A stretch of DNA of 64,000 nt, from positions 2,418,001 through 2,482,000 of the forward strand of contig NZ_JAPNKA010000001.1 in assembly GCF_026626635.1 (NCBI RefSeq), written 5' to 3'. Of the stretch, positions 1 to 9,966 are shown in pieces. A program made the position numbers and the translations under genes. The stretch's first letter is position 1. Each line of letters begins with the position of its first letter. This stretch comes from Archangium lansingense. Its GTDB lineage: Bacteria; Myxococcota; Myxococcia; Myxococcales; Myxococcaceae. The notes beneath the pieces were generated by a model that ran no database searches, had not been told where the DNA came from, and saw nothing but the letters and a program-made list of their open reading frames with translations.

Positions 1-1
1 C

Positions 2-580
2 CTGGACCGGTCCGAGTCCGAGTGGCGCATGGGGCCGGGGAATCCCTGCTCACGGGAGATGCTCTCCGGCTACAGGTACAAGCCCCTGTTAAGGGCCTCA
101 CTCGGAGTGCTGCGGCGGCTCATTCGTGAGCACAAGAAGTTCGTCTTCGTACCCCAGGGGTTGGAAGAGCAGGGCTATCTGACGATCGGAGATGCGCTGA
201 AGGCGGGCGAGTACGCCATCCTCCATACCCTTGAGGAGGACGGCGCCTATTTCGTCGATCGTTGGCATTACGATGAGCAGATGAGGAAGGAGGCACTCGC
301 CTTCGTGAGGGAGTGCTGCCCGGATGTCTTCATCGGGCTCTTCCGGGTCTCGGAGAAGGCTCCCCCGCGGCTCTTCTACGCGCACCGGGAGCACGTCCAC
401 ATCGCGGCCCATATCGCCCTGGCGGACAGCCTGCTGCGGCCCGAGCGGGGCTTCCCGATGCTCCTCGATGTCGCGGACGCGTCGTGCCGTGGCGTCTTCG
501 GTGCTGAATCCTTCTTGGGTTTGGTGAACGACGCGTATACGCGCGCAGGCGCGCAAACCCATTACTTCGGCAGACGCTGA
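2..580 (+). CDS. NurA-like nuclease, C-terminal part (5' end cut by window edge)
   Basis: The reading frame is open to the window edge, so the N-terminus is missing; an ATG at 29 is probably internal. The last third contains an acidic stretch after a Gly-Phe-Pro motif (GFPMLLDVADA), which resembles the end of NurA-domain nucleases, where a conserved Asp helps bind Mn2+. It ends 22 bases before the start of a HerA-like ATPase, and NurA-HerA is a known DNA end-processing nuclease-translocase pair. The family call rests on this neighbour plus the C-terminal motif. It could be an unrelated protein, because the N-terminal catalytic Asp cannot be checked here. Confidence 0.5.
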   Translation: MDRSESEWRMGPGNPCSREMLSGYRYKPLLRASLGVLRRLIREHKKFVFVPQGLEEQGYLTIGDALKAGEYAILHTLEEDGAYFVDRWHYDEQMRKEALAFVRECCPDVFIGLFRVSEKAPPRLFYAHREHVHIAAHIALADSLLRPERGFPMLLDVADASCRGVFGAESFLGLVNDAYTRAGAQTHYFGRR

Positions 581-602
581 CCGTGTGGGGGGGACAAGAG
601 AC

Positions 603-2903
603 ATGGCTGACGACAAGACTCCGAAGTCTCCGGAAAAGGGTGCGCCTCCAGACGGACCGGCTCGCCCGATGGCCTCGCAGGGGATGCCCAGGTCTGGTCC
701 TCCTCAGGGCGCCACCGGTCCGCGTGGAGCGCCAGCCCGTCCCATGACCACCCCGGTGGGGCAGGGCGCTCCACGTCCCATGAGCCCCACTCCCCAGGCA
801 ACGGGCAGAGGGGCTCCACCCTCCGCAGGGAGTCCTCCGCGCGGAGCGCCCACGCAGCCGCCCCCGTCGGCCTCCGCGAGGCCTGCGCCATCCAAGGACA
901 GGGGCCCGGCCCGGGGTGGGTCCGCTCGTCCAGTCTCTCCGGCGGAGCACAGGGCCCCACCGGCGCCAGGCGTGCACGCCCGGCACAACGAGATCGTCCG
1001 GCCCCTCCCGGACGACGTGCTCGGAGAGCTCGATGCGCTCGAGTCCCAGGCGGCCTTGGCGACCAAGGACCTGGACCCCGAGCTCGAGAAGGCCGTGGGC
1101 TTCACCCACTTCGACACCGCATCGAGCCACGACAATCTCATCACCGTCCTGACGACCCGGAGCGATCTCCACCTGCTGGCGTCCCAGACGCTCGTGAGGG
1201 TGAAGTCCAAGGAGGACAACCGCTCCTATCTGGGCCTCGTCGTCCGCGGACCCTTCGCTGAGCCCGATGCCGTCTCCGCCAACTCGACGATCGCCATTGG
1301 CGTGGTGGTCCAGGGCAAGAAGCTCACCTATACCTTCGACTACCACGGGCGCGTGGAGATCGAGATCCTCGGCGAGGAATTCAACGGGAAACTGGTTCCT
1401 CCCGGCCACCGGCCCCGGCCCAAGAGCCCCGTCTTCGTGCTCGATGACGCGGAGAGCGAGCACGTGCTCGGAATGAGTGGGGACCTGTGCCTGGGCATGG
1501 TGGTGGGCTACGAGTACATGGAGGCCCGCTTCCACCCCATGGACAAGTCCGTCCTGCCTCGCCACACGGGCATCATCGGAACGACGGGCGGAGGCAAGTC
1601 CACGACCGTTGCCACGCTCATCCACCGCGCGCAGGAGGCGGGAATCGCCACCATCGTCTTCGACGTGGAGGGTGAGTACACGCATGTGGACAAGCCCACC
1701 GACGACCCGGCGATGCTCGAGGCGCTCAAGCGCCGCGGTCAGAAACCTCAGGGGGTGAAGGAACTGCACATCCATCACCTGTTCGGCCGGGACAGCCGGA
1801 ATGCCAGGCACAAGAACCTGCACCCGTTCGCGCTGAACTTCTCGAGCCTCTCCCCCTTCGCGATTGCGGAGATCCTCGACCTGACGGACGCTCAGCGGGA
1901 GCGCTTCCACAAGGCCTACGACGTCACGAAGCTGTTGTTGGAGGACTTCGGCATCTTCCCGAAGACTCCAGAGGAGCGTCAGCAGGTGTTGGAGCTCGAT
2001 GAGCTGTCGACGGGCTACCCCCGCATGACCATCCAGCACCTCCTGGATGTCGTGAGCACCTATATCTACACCCTGAGTGATGAGGGGAAGGCTGAGAACC
2101 GGAGCAGGTCGAAATCCACGTCCCGGCGGCAGGCCAACCTCTTGGAGTCATCCGAAGGTGCCGAGGCGGACAGTCCGGAGCCACCCCAGGACAACCTCCC
2201 CACCCTGTACAGCGAGTTCCAGAGCAACTTCGGCCGGGTGATGGGCCGGGTGATGGCCCATGCGAGCAAGAACGAGATCAGCTGGAAGGTGCTGGCCGGC
2301 AAGCTCCATTACCTGCGGCGCCTCAAGCTCTTCGACGTCGGTTCGGCGCCCGGGGTGAATTATGGCTCGATGCTGACTCCCGGGCGGGTGTCGGTGATCG
2401 ATCTATCGGACACGGATTCGCCCCAGCTCAACAACCTCGTCATCGCCGACATCCTCCGCGGACTCCAGGAGACCCAGGAGGCGCGCTATCAACGGGCCAA
2501 TGAGCAGGGACAATCCGTCACGCCAGTCCTCATCATCATCGAGGAGGCCCACGAGTTCCTGTCGGCCAGCCGCATCTCCCAGATGCCCGTGCTATTTGAA
2601 CAGGTGGCCCGGATTGCCAAGCGTGGACGCAAGCGATGGCTGGGACTCGTCTTCGTCACCCAACTGCCGCAGCACCTTCCCAACGAGGTACTAGGCCTGC
2701 TCAACAACTTCATCATCCACAAGATTACGGACAGCACGGTCATCTCCCGGATGCAGAAGACCGCGGGCACCATCGACGAGAGCCTCTGGAACCGGGTGTC
2801 CAGGCTCGCACCCGGGCAAGCCCTCGTGTCGTTCAGCAACTTCACCCGGCCGTTGATGGTCGCGGTGGACCCAGCCCCCGTGAAGCGGCTGCTCGTGGAG
2901 TAG
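603..2903 (+). CDS. HerA-like ATP-binding DNA translocase
   Basis: A 766-residue protein. The first ~125 residues are Pro/Gly/Ala-rich and probably disordered. A HAS-barrel-like region follows, then a Walker A (GTTGGGKST, about 325-333) and a Walker B (LIIIEEAH, about 642-649), as in HerA/FtsK-type hexameric ATPases with the DUF87 fold. HerA proteins thread double-stranded DNA and activate a partner nuclease. The ATG at 603 is chosen because a G-rich Shine-Dalgarno stretch lies just before it; a GTG at 585 in the same frame lacks one. The gene directly follows the NurA-like gene, which suggests one operon for DNA end resection or phage defence. The Pro-rich N-terminal extension is unusual for HerA. 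Confidence 0.85.
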   Translation: MADDKTPKSPEKGAPPDGPARPMASQGMPRSGPPQGATGPRGAPARPMTTPVGQGAPRPMSPTPQATGRGAPPSAGSPPRGAPTQPPPSASARPAPSKDRGPARGGSARPVSPAEHRAPPAPGVHARHNEIVRPLPDDVLGELDALESQAALATKDLDPELEKAVGFTHFDTASSHDNLITVLTTRSDLHLLASQTLVRVKSKEDNRSYLGLVVRGPFAEPDAVSANSTIAIGVVVQGKKLTYTFDYHGRVEIEILGEEFNGKLVPPGHRPRPKSPVFVLDDAESEHVLGMSGDLCLGMVVGYEYMEARFHPMDKSVLPRHTGIIGTTGGGKSTTVATLIHRAQEAGIATIVFDVEGEYTHVDKPTDDPAMLEALKRRGQKPQGVKELHIHHLFGRDSRNARHKNLHPFALNFSSLSPFAIAEILDLTDAQRERFHKAYDVTKLLLEDFGIFPKTPEERQQVLELDELSTGYPRMTIQHLLDVVSTYIYTLSDEGKAENRSRSKSTSRRQANLLESSEGAEADSPEPPQDNLPTLYSEFQSNFGRVMGRVMAHASKNEISWKVLAGKLHYLRRLKLFDVGSAPGVNYGSMLTPGRVSVIDLSDTDSPQLNNLVIADILRGLQETQEARYQRANEQGQSVTPVLIIIEEAHEFLSASRISQMPVLFEQVARIAKRGRKRWLGLVFVTQLPQHLPNEVLGLLNNFIIHKITDSTVISRMQKTAGTIDESLWNRVSRLAPGQALVSFSNFTRPLMVAVDPAPVKRLLVE

Positions 2904-2905
2904 CG

Positions 2906-3907
2906 TCAGCGGCGGGTGAGCTCGAGGTAGATGAGGTTCTCGGTCTCGTCCCTGAAGAGTTCCTGCAGGCGGAGCTGGTTCCTGGGAACCTCGCTCATCC
3001 AGCCCGCGACGTCGGACTCCTCGCGGTAGATGAGCCACCAATCCATGCAGGCCTCCATGTAAGCCTTGAAGGCGGAGTCCTTGTGCGGATCGGCGTAATT
3101 GGCCAGGAGCAGCTTCCCGCCGGAGCGCAGCATGGAGAAGAGCTGTGCCGTCAGGCGGATGGCGATGGGCTGTGGGAGGTAGTCATAGAGCCCGGCCGCG
3201 TAGATGAAGTCCATCTCTTCGAACCGCAGTTGGTTGCGCAGGAGCTCTTTCACCGAGCCGGGCACTGGCTTGATGCCAAGGTGCCCGAGCTCGCTGTCGA
3301 TCACCCCCAGGCTCCGCAAGTCCTGGTCGAGTGCCAGGAACTCACCCACCCGCCGCTGTCGCACGGCAAGTGAGCGCTGGGACTCTCGCAGGTGACCACA
3401 CGCCACGGAGAGGACGCGGGCATCGGCTCGCTCCCCGGACACCCTGTCGATGCACTGCGCCAGGTAATTCCTCCGCCCTCGGAGGGAGGCGGTGCTCGGC
3501 TGCGTGCACAAGAAGCGATTGATCTCCACCCCGGTGGGCGTGGTGCCGAGGCGCTCGGGCGCATGGTCCTCGTAGACGAAGTCGAGCATCACCGCATCCC
3601 CCGCGTACCTGCGCGGCTTCTCGAAGCCCCGGCGCGTGAACGGGTCCTGATGGACGAGGGCTTGGATCGGATGGGCATGGCAGGTGTCGATGCAGAAGCG
3701 CCGCCAGTCCTCCGGGACGAGTGTGGCGCGCGCGTGCCCCAGAACCGAGAACAGGGTGCGCATGCCTTGAGAGACCTCACCGCCCACCAGTTGCGCATGG
3801 GCCAGGTCCAGGCCCTGTGTGAGAGGGAGCCGCCACTCCGAGGTCCATTCCCGGGGCGCGTGTTGCTCGTGCGAATTCTCAGCCACCCGTTGCTCGTCCG
3901 CGTGCAT
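2906..3907 (-). CDS. class I SAM-dependent methyltransferase, PhcB-like
   Basis: A 333-residue soluble protein. The C-terminal half has a Rossmann methyltransferase fold: motif I is a variant (VLSVACGH), an acidic strand end follows (EFLALDQD), and FIYAAGLYDYL stands where motif IV is expected. The middle carries DPFTRRGFEKPRRYAGDAVMLDF, shortened here to its key parts DPFTRRGFEKPR and AGDAVMLD, which is characteristic of methyltransferases annotated with the extracellular factor 3-hydroxypalmitate methyl ester synthase PhcB of Ralstonia. The substrate in this organism is unknown; a fatty-acid methyl ester signal is only a hypothesis. The gene converges on herA, with 2 bases between their stops. 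Confidence 0.75.
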   Translation of the reverse strand: MHADEQRVAENSHEQHAPREWTSEWRLPLTQGLDLAHAQLVGGEVSQGMRTLFSVLGHARATLVPEDWRRFCIDTCHAHPIQALVHQDPFTRRGFEKPRRYAGDAVMLDFVYEDHAPERLGTTPTGVEINRFLCTQPSTASLRGRRNYLAQCIDRVSGERADARVLSVACGHLRESQRSLAVRQRRVGEFLALDQDLRSLGVIDSELGHLGIKPVPGSVKELLRNQLRFEEMDFIYAAGLYDYLPQPIAIRLTAQLFSMLRSGGKLLLANYADPHKDSAFKAYMEACMDWWLIYREESDVAGWMSEVPRNQLRLQELFRDETENLIYLELTRR

Positions 3908-4125
3908 GTCTACTCTCGTTGGCTCGCCCCCCTCGCCCCCCCAGGTGCCGGACTCCGACGCCTGGGGTTCCGTTTGTGTGAGCTGATGCCCACGTTGAGT
4001 AAAATGACTCGTGGCGGTTCGCCTCTTCCTCGGCGGACTCGTCCTGCTTGCTGCCCTGGCGGACGCTCCCCGTGAGTTAGGTCCAAGGACTTATCAGGAC
4101 GCGGGGCGGATTCCGGGCGCCCTGC

Positions 4126-4887
4126 TCAGAGCACCTTGCTCGCCACGGCGTCGAAAAGGAGGTTGGGCACCCACTTCGCCACTCCGACGGCACTGGCCAT
4201 CTGCCAGGGGAAGCCGTACTCGGCCTCCGCGCGCAGGATGGCCTGACCCATCAACTCCACGGCCGCTTCCGCTTCCAGGAGAAAGGGCATGGTGTGCTGG
4301 ATGTTGGCGGTCATCTCCGTCTTTACGAAGCCGGGCTTGATGCAGGTGACGCGCACCTGGGTTCCCTGGAGATCCACCCGCAAGCTCTCCAGGAAGGTAT
4401 TGAGGAAGGCCTTGGACGCCGAGTAGGCCGCGTTCTGGGGCAGACCCCGGCAGCTCGCCAGGCTGGAGATGCCCACCAGATGCCCGTGGTTGCGCTCCAC
4501 CATTCGTGGCAGCACCGCGGACAGCGTGGCTGCGGCCCCGGTGACGTTCACGTCGATGACCTTCTTCGCATGCTCCCAGGGGAAGTTCCGGGCATGGGTC
4601 TGCCCGCCCACGCCCGCGTTGGCCACCACCAGGTCCAGTCCGCCGCAAGAGTCGTCCAGCGCACGGACTCGCTCGAGCGTGGTGTCGGAGTGAGAGACGT
4701 CCAGCTCCACCGGCTCGATGTGGGCGCCGGCTGCCTTCGCCTCCTGCGCGAGCACCTCCAATTGGGTGCGGCGCCGGGCGGCTGCATACACCTTCACGCC
4801 GCGCCTGCCCAACCACAGTGCCAGACCGCGTCCGAGGCCACTGGAGGCCCCCGTTACCAGCGCTGTCCGATAGCTCATCTCTCTCAT
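4126..4887 (-). CDS. SDR-family NAD(P)-dependent oxidoreductase
   Basis: A 253-residue classical short-chain dehydrogenase. The nucleotide-binding motif TGASSGLG is near residue 12, the NAG motif is in VVANAGVGG, the catalytic Ser is in GISSLAS, and the catalytic pair is YSASK. An Arg-rich segment after the second strand (AAARRRTQLE) suggests NADP preference. Two starts are possible, at 4887 and 4878; the upstream one is preferred because GGGAGGAAG precedes it at normal spacing. The gene is divergent from the LuxR-type regulator gene, with about 220 bases between them. The substrate cannot be inferred. Confidence 0.88.
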   Translation of the reverse strand: MREMSYRTALVTGASSGLGRGLALWLGRRGVKVYAAARRRTQLEVLAQEAKAAGAHIEPVELDVSHSDTTLERVRALDDSCGGLDLVVANAGVGGQTHARNFPWEHAKKVIDVNVTGAAATLSAVLPRMVERNHGHLVGISSLASCRGLPQNAAYSASKAFLNTFLESLRVDLQGTQVRVTCIKPGFVKTEMTANIQHTMPFLLEAEAAVELMGQAILRAEAEYGFPWQMASAVGVAKWVPNLLFDAVASKVL

Positions 4888-5104
4888 GCGCTTCCTCCCC
4901 TGGTCCGGGGACTTAGCGCGGGGGCTTCGGACGCAGCCAGCAGCGGCTTCCGGCCTTGTCAGCTCCTGGTCGAGTGCCAGCCTTCACGAGCACTTCGGGC
5001 GTGCTCGAGCGAGCGGCTCTACCTCCTGCGGGGTAGGGACCGAGGGCTCCTCGAAGTCCATCATCGGACGCATTCTCATGAATGGACTCCGAGGAGGAAC
5101 ATCC

Positions 5105-6196
5105 ATGGACCTCGACTCGCGCGAGCGGGCGCTCACCTTGGAGCTGAAGGAGGCACTGGCCAGCTCCCTGGAGCTTTCGGTGGTGCTGTCCCGGATGAAG
5201 GGCGCGCTGTTCCAACTGTTCCCGGCAGAGCACGCGGCGTGGTGCATGTCCAAGCAGGGCCTCCCCGCCGGTTATGAATGGGTGGCAACGGACAGGCTGG
5301 CTGCGTTCCTGGCCCGGTACCGGGAGATGGCGGGCGGCGACTTCGTGCGTGGCACGGTGTCGCACCTGCCCAACGTGGTGTTCCGGGACTCGGAGATGGT
5401 TCCGCGCGCGGTGTTGGAGCGCAGCCGGCCCTACCAGCTCTGCCGTGAGCTGCGCACCCCCTTGGAGCACGTCATGTCGGTGCGGCTGGACATGAGACAG
5501 GGCTGGCACGGGGGATTGACGGTCTACCGGGAGCAACGCCTGTCATTCTCGGAGCGGGAGCGGGCCCTGCTGCAAGGGCTGACGCCCGCGCTGGCGCGGA
5601 CGGTTCGTAACTGCCGGATGCTTGGCGCCGTGGTGAAGGGCCACCCGTTTCCTGAGGTGCTCCTGCACCAGCGCGACCTGGAGTGCCTCGTGCTCACCCC
5701 GGCCTTCGCGGAGGTGTTGCGCACGGCCCGGGTCACCGCATGGCTGGAGGCGTGGTTCTCCCCCTCCGAGCTCGGTCCTTCGGGGCTTCCAATAGAGTGG
5801 GTGGAACGGCTGGCCTGGCTCGGAAGCCTGCAGGAAGACGGCGAACCCGGGTTGGACAGATGGGAGTGTGTGCGCGGGGACCGGAGGTTGAGGGTGACGT
5901 TCATCCGGATGCCGGAGCAGGAAGGCCGGCGGTTGTGGACGCTGGTGCTCGAGGAGGAACCGTCGTACTTCATTCCCGTGCCCTCGGTCTGGCGGCCCCT
6001 ACTCACCTGGCGCGAGACCGAGGTTCTCGGCCTCCTGCTCCAGGGCTATTTCATCGAGTCCATTGCCGTTCTCCTGGGCATCACGTGGCACACGGCGAAT
6101 ACTCATTGGAAGAACATCCGCAACGAGCTGAAGGTGGCGGACCGGGCGGAGCTCCTGTATCAGGCGGCTGTTCTCTCTCGAGAGGAACGGGAGTGA
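5105..6196 (+). CDS. LuxR-family transcriptional regulator
   Basis: A 363-residue protein with a C-terminal LuxR-type helix-turn-helix (residues about 297-355). It has the usual TWRETEVLGLLLQGY first helix, although the start is less canonical than in typical family members. The N-terminal 290 residues look like a degenerate GAF/PAS-type sensory region without recognisable cofactor residues. There is no receiver domain, so it is not an ordinary response regulator. The start at 5105 is set by GGAGGA at 5093-5098; the longer upstream frame to 4886 has no supporting ribosome site. It is divergent from the SDR gene, which may be a target. Confidence 0.8.
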   Translation: MDLDSRERALTLELKEALASSLELSVVLSRMKGALFQLFPAEHAAWCMSKQGLPAGYEWVATDRLAAFLARYREMAGGDFVRGTVSHLPNVVFRDSEMVPRAVLERSRPYQLCRELRTPLEHVMSVRLDMRQGWHGGLTVYREQRLSFSERERALLQGLTPALARTVRNCRMLGAVVKGHPFPEVLLHQRDLECLVLTPAFAEVLRTARVTAWLEAWFSPSELGPSGLPIEWVERLAWLGSLQEDGEPGLDRWECVRGDRRLRVTFIRMPEQEGRRLWTLVLEEEPSYFIPVPSVWRPLLTWRETEVLGLLLQGYFIESIAVLLGITWHTANTHWKNIRNELKVADRAELLYQAAVLSREERE

Positions 6197-6247
6197 GCGG
6201 CCAGCTCCAATGCCTGCCCGCCCACGCCGATGCGGAAGGAGCCGCCG

Positions 6248-6880
6248 TCAGGGCTGCTTCTGCAACTGGAGCGTCAGTGACGTCATTCCGCCCGAGGCAC
6301 CGAGGTTGACTGTGCCCGCAGAGAGGTGCTGCTCGGTGAGCTGGAACGCCAGGCCACCGGTGATGGTGTCGTTGCTGCTGACGTCGATATCCCAGACCTG
6401 GAACACCCACGGCTCCGCCAGCAACTGGCTCGCCCTCGCGGTGCACCCACCGCTGGTCCACGCCGGAGTGTAGCTCTCCACCTCAGGCGTTTCAGTGACG
6501 CTGGTCGACCCTGGGCACCGCATCGTGACGACGACGTCCGGTGCGGAGCCATCACCGTCCCAGTAGGTGCCATTGTCGTTGGAGGCGATGCGGGCCGAGA
6601 CGGGCTGCACGCGCCAGACGCTGTCCGGGTCCACGCCGCACGTCTGGTCCGTCCTGCACACTTGGGTGGAACCACAAGCCATGCATGCGGCTCCCGTCTT
6701 GCCACAGGCTGAAGCAGTGGTGCCCGTCTGGCAGACATTGTTGAAGCAGCAGCCCGCGCAGTTCGAGGCGCTGCACTTCTGCTGGTTGCCGGTGTTTCCA
6801 TTTCCTGAATCGCCGTCGTCACCGCCGCAGCCAACCAGTACGGACAGCGCGACGACGACCCCTGCCAGAAACCTGTTCAT
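6248..6880 (-). CDS. Cys-rich secreted lipoprotein with C2-like domain
   Basis: A 210-residue predicted lipoprotein. The signal peptide ends in lipobox LVGC, with the lipidated Cys at residue 18. A short Gly/Asp/Asn-rich spacer follows, then a Cys-dense module (residues about 33-82) with spacings such as CAGCC and CGKTGAAC that probably forms disulfides. The remainder has alternating hydrophobic strands and acidic loops (DGDGSAPD, WDIDVSSND) reminiscent of a calcium-binding C2-like beta-sandwich. The start is the ATG at 6880; a longer frame to 6925 would put extra residues before the signal peptide. Proteins of this pattern are common in myxobacteria, with unknown function. Confidence 0.75.
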   Translation of the reverse strand: MNRFLAGVVVALSVLVGCGGDDGDSGNGNTGNQQKCSASNCAGCCFNNVCQTGTTASACGKTGAACMACGSTQVCRTDQTCGVDPDSVWRVQPVSARIASNDNGTYWDGDGSAPDVVVTMRCPGSTSVTETPEVESYTPAWTSGGCTARASQLLAEPWVFQVWDIDVSSNDTITGGLAFQLTEQHLSAGTVNLGASGGMTSLTLQLQKQP

Positions 6881-6924
6881 GTCTTCTCGATGAAGGGGGG
6901 AGGGTGCTGGAGGTGGGGACGACA

Positions 6925-6964
6925 CCGGGACGGGCCCTTCCCCCTCTCGAAGGCCCGTCCCGGG
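6925..6964. repeat. strong inverted repeat between divergent genes
   Basis: CCGGGACGGGCC (6925-6936) pairs with GGCCCGTCCCGG (6952-6963), a 12-bp GC-only stem with a further AA/TT closing past one bulged C, and a pyrimidine-rich loop. It lies in the 361-base space between the divergent lipoprotein and suf operon starts. There is no T-run on either side, so it is not a standard intrinsic terminator. It may be a REP-like element or an insulating structure. Confidence 0.6.
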
Positions 6965-7158
6965 AGCACCGGCCAGGGCCCGTGCTCGGCGCGCAAGATG
7001 CGCCGGTGGAGCGCGCCGTGTCTGTACCCCTCAAGAGGTACGCACCGGCTCTCGAGCGGCCCTGCCTGACACCCTGAGCGAGGGGGCACGCGCGCGCCTT
7101 CACTCCCAGTCGTTGGGCGGCCAGCACGCCGAGCCCGTGGTGGCACGATTTTTAATGC

Positions 7159-7173
7159 GGACCAACTTAGTCC
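7159..7173. promoter_or_regulatory. IscR type-1-like operator upstream of suf operon
   Basis: GGAC-CAACTTA-GTCC is a dyad with a 7-base centre. It matches the core of the Escherichia coli IscR type-1 consensus (GAC-TRWWWYA-GTC) at all six dyad bases and at five of the seven central bases. It lies 69 bases before the start of an Rrf2-family gene and is flanked by TTTAA on both sides. By analogy the Fe-S form of the Rrf2 protein would bind here and repress its own operon. Confidence 0.6.
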
Positions 7174-7196
7174 TGTTTAAAGAGCCACCACGCACA

Positions 7197-7220
7197 GGCG
7201 CCCCCAAAGCTGGGGGCGCC
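7197..7220 (+). promoter_or_regulatory. perfect GC hairpin in the suf leader
   Basis: GGCGCCCCC and GGGGGCGCC form a perfect 9-bp stem around the 6-base loop AAAGCT. It ends 8 bases before the GGAGAG ribosome site (7229-7234) of the Rrf2 gene, so it should fold in the 5' untranslated region. No T-run follows, so it is not a terminator. It could stabilise the message or control access to the ribosome site. Confidence 0.6.
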
Positions 7221-7241
7221 CCATGGCTGGAGAGATTCCAA

Positions 7242-7750
7242 ATGCTCCGGATGAGCAAGATGACCGACTACGGCATCGTGCTGCTGACCGAGTTGGCGCG
7301 CGCTGGGAACGAGACGCGCACGGCGAGGGAGTTGGCGGCCGGTACCGGTGTGCCTCTGCCCTCGGTGAGCAAGGTGCTCAAGGGGTTGCAGGGAGCTGGC
7401 CTGCTGGTATCTCACCGGGGCGCGAGTGGCGGCTACGGCCTATCCCGGCCCGCCGACCGCATTCCCCTCACGGAAATCATCTCCGCACTCGAGGGTCCCG
7501 TGTCCCTCACGGAGTGTGGGGTGCAGGGCGCCCATGCGCCGTCCGGCACCTGTGAGCTGGAGACGGTGTGTCGGGTGCGCGGCCATTGGCGCGTCATCAA
7601 CCGCACCATCCAGGACGCACTGGGGCGGCTGACGCTCGCGGACCTGTGCGCGCCAGTGCCTCGCCTGGTGGGCCTCGGAGTGCCTGCCCACCCGACCGCT
7701 CCCGCCCAGAACTCCACCCCCAACCCTGCCACGGCCGGAGGAGCCCACTC

Positions 7751-7754
<4 letters not shown>
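7242..7754 (+). CDS. Rrf2-family SUF operon regulator
   Basis: A 170-residue transcription factor. The N-terminal winged helix begins [12 protein letters not shown], the signature start of SUF-associated Rrf2 regulators. Three Cys residues that could hold an Fe-S cluster occur at TECGVQ, GTCELE and TVCRV, the C-x(11-12)-C-x5-C type arrangement of IscR relatives. The start at 7242 is set by GGAGAG at 7229-7234. The stop overlaps the sufB start by 4 nt (ATGA), so it heads the suf operon. It is expected to sense cluster status and autoregulate through the dyad at 7159-7173. The tail after residue 140 is Pro-rich and probably disordered. Confidence 0.88.

Positions 7755-9962
<2,208 letters not shown>

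Positions 9963-9966
<4 letters not shown>

Noticed and set aside
330..2039. Long open frame on the minus strand (569 codons) antisense to herA
   Set aside because: High GC removes stop codons from antisense frames. The protein is Arg/Gly/Leu-rich without a plausible domain, and the opposite strand has clear ATPase motifs.
7025..7042. GTACCCCTCAAGAGGTAC considered as an operator for the suf or lipoprotein genes
   Set aside because: Arms of only five bases with several central mismatches, and no distance or context argument in favour; the dyad at 7159-7173 is a better candidate.
7141..7158. TGGCAC followed by TGC upstream of the suf operon, first read as a sigma-54 promoter
   Set aside because: GG at 7142-7143 and GC at 7157-7158 are 13 bases apart instead of 10, which does not allow sigma-54 binding.
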